Below are positions 63,769-64,000 of a stretch of 64,000 bases of DNA, in pieces. The stretch spans positions 401,823 through 465,822 of the forward strand of contig NZ_LMSS01000003.1 of NCBI RefSeq assembly GCF_001429605.1, in the 5' to 3' direction. The translations under genes and the position numbers were made by a program. The DNA is from Phycicoccus sp. Soil802 (GTDB lineage Bacteria; Actinomycetota; Actinomycetes; Actinomycetales; Dermatophilaceae). Numbering within the stretch: position 1 is the stretch's first letter; each line of letters starts with the position of its first letter. The notes beneath the pieces were generated by a model, which was not told the DNA's origin, made no database searches, and was given only the letters and a program-made list of their open reading frames with translations.

Positions 63769-64000
63769 CTATGTCCGCCGGTGGATGGTGACTCGTTTGC
63801 GGCCGCCGGGGTCTCGGGTGATCTGGTGGTGGAAACCGGGGTGGTGCATCCGGCGGTGGTGGAACCCGCAGAGCGGGACCGCGTTGTCGAGGTCGGTCGC
63901 ACCGCCGGTGGCCCAGGGGTCGTGGTGGTGGTGTTCGGTCCAGGCGTAGGGGCGGTCGCAGTCGTCGGCGGCGCAGGAGTCGTAGGTCATCGACAGGGCG
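63769..64000 (-). CDS. HNH endonuclease of the DUF222/13E12 type (N-terminus outside window)
   Basis: This is the C-terminal end of a minus-strand gene that runs past the window: ALSMTYDSCAADDCDRPYAW then TEHHHHDPWATGGATDLDNA and VPLCGFHHRRMHHPGFH. The His/Asn/His and paired Cys (CAADDC, LCGFHH) arrangement is the HNH domain of the DUF222-HNH proteins that are abundant in actinobacteria (the M. tuberculosis 13E12 family). The final residues RKRVTIHRRT look complete. Whether it is active or mobile cannot be judged without the missing part. Confidence 0.9.
   Translation of the reverse strand, partial: ALSMTYDSCAADDCDRPYAWTEHHHHDPWATGGATDLDNAVPLCGFHHRRMHHPGFHHQITRDPGGRKRVTIHRRT

Noticed and set aside
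63769..64000. HNH gene as evidence of an integrated phage or intron
   Set aside because: DUF222-HNH proteins are common chromosomal genes in actinobacteria. Only the C-terminus is present, and no other phage or intron features are nearby.

Overview
The window is 64 kb of chromosome from a very high-GC Gram-positive actinobacterium. GC-rich third codon positions, GTG starts, a WXG100 protein, a mycobacterial-type XPB helicase, IdeR, a DUF222/HNH endonuclease and a DUF3027/DUF2530/MarR/serC/citrate synthase/pdxH neighbourhood all point there. The overall character suggests Micrococcales, perhaps an Intrasporangiaceae/Dermatophilaceae-like genus; the genus is inference. The order XPB helicase, helicase partner, cold-shock protein, DUF3027, DUF2530, MarR, serC, citrate synthase recalls the Rv0861c-Rv0889c part of Mycobacterium tuberculosis as I remember it. 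Most of the window is therefore conserved core chromosome.

Layout. 1-5 kb: end of an ABC permease, a WXG100 protein, a DUF4031-NUDIX/NUDIX pair, an HD phosphohydrolase and a HelD-like helicase. 5-13 kb: the clearest accessory region, with one 2323-residue secreted DNRLRE/RHS protein whose lower-GC C-terminal tip looks like a polymorphic toxin. It overlaps a small candidate immunity gene and is followed by a lipoprotein. 13-23 kb: a response regulator/histidine kinase/HtrA protease operon, XPB helicase, a DUF4190 protein, HMG-CoA lyase and a second helicase-like protein. 23-34 kb: membrane and sugar-epimerase genes, an MFS carrier, Csp-DUF3027-XRE, DUF2530, a purine permease, a MarR-MFS operon with a tiny membrane ORF, and a lytic transglycosylase. 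34-45 kb: serC, citrate synthase, pentapeptide protein, NYN-LOTUS protein, MFS, a NarL/DesK-type two-component pair, an MpaB-like oxygenase pair, pdxH and PsiE-like protein. 45-64 kb: Entner-Doudoroff edd-eda, nitroreductase, a large GH94-type phosphorylase, SDR, hot-dog-like protein, MFS, ideR, a c-di-AMP riboswitch with its NlpC/P60 hydrolase, DsbA-like protein, macrodomain, cation/proton exchanger, DUF1028, GH13 glucosidase and the end of an HNH endonuclease.

Central metabolism is represented by serC, citrate synthase, pdxH, edd-eda and mvaB. Envelope maintenance is represented by HtrA with its two-component system, the transglycosylase and the c-di-AMP-controlled P60 hydrolase. Many neighbouring genes overlap by 1-10 nt (ATGA, GTGA or TGATG), which indicates translational coupling.

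The most unusual signal is not a gene. The octamer GTATGCCG/CGGCATAC occurs about 45 times in both orientations, far above expectation, and often forces the otherwise rare codons TAT and GCA. Intergenic hairpins are built from it. Two further families of dyad-symmetric intergenic elements sit at ends of genes, mostly convergent pairs. In one family paired CGGCCAATTG half-sites are spaced 51-52 bp and run up to the stop codon of the minus-strand gene; in the other the arms begin CCGGTTCGA. I know of no description of these for this kind of organism.
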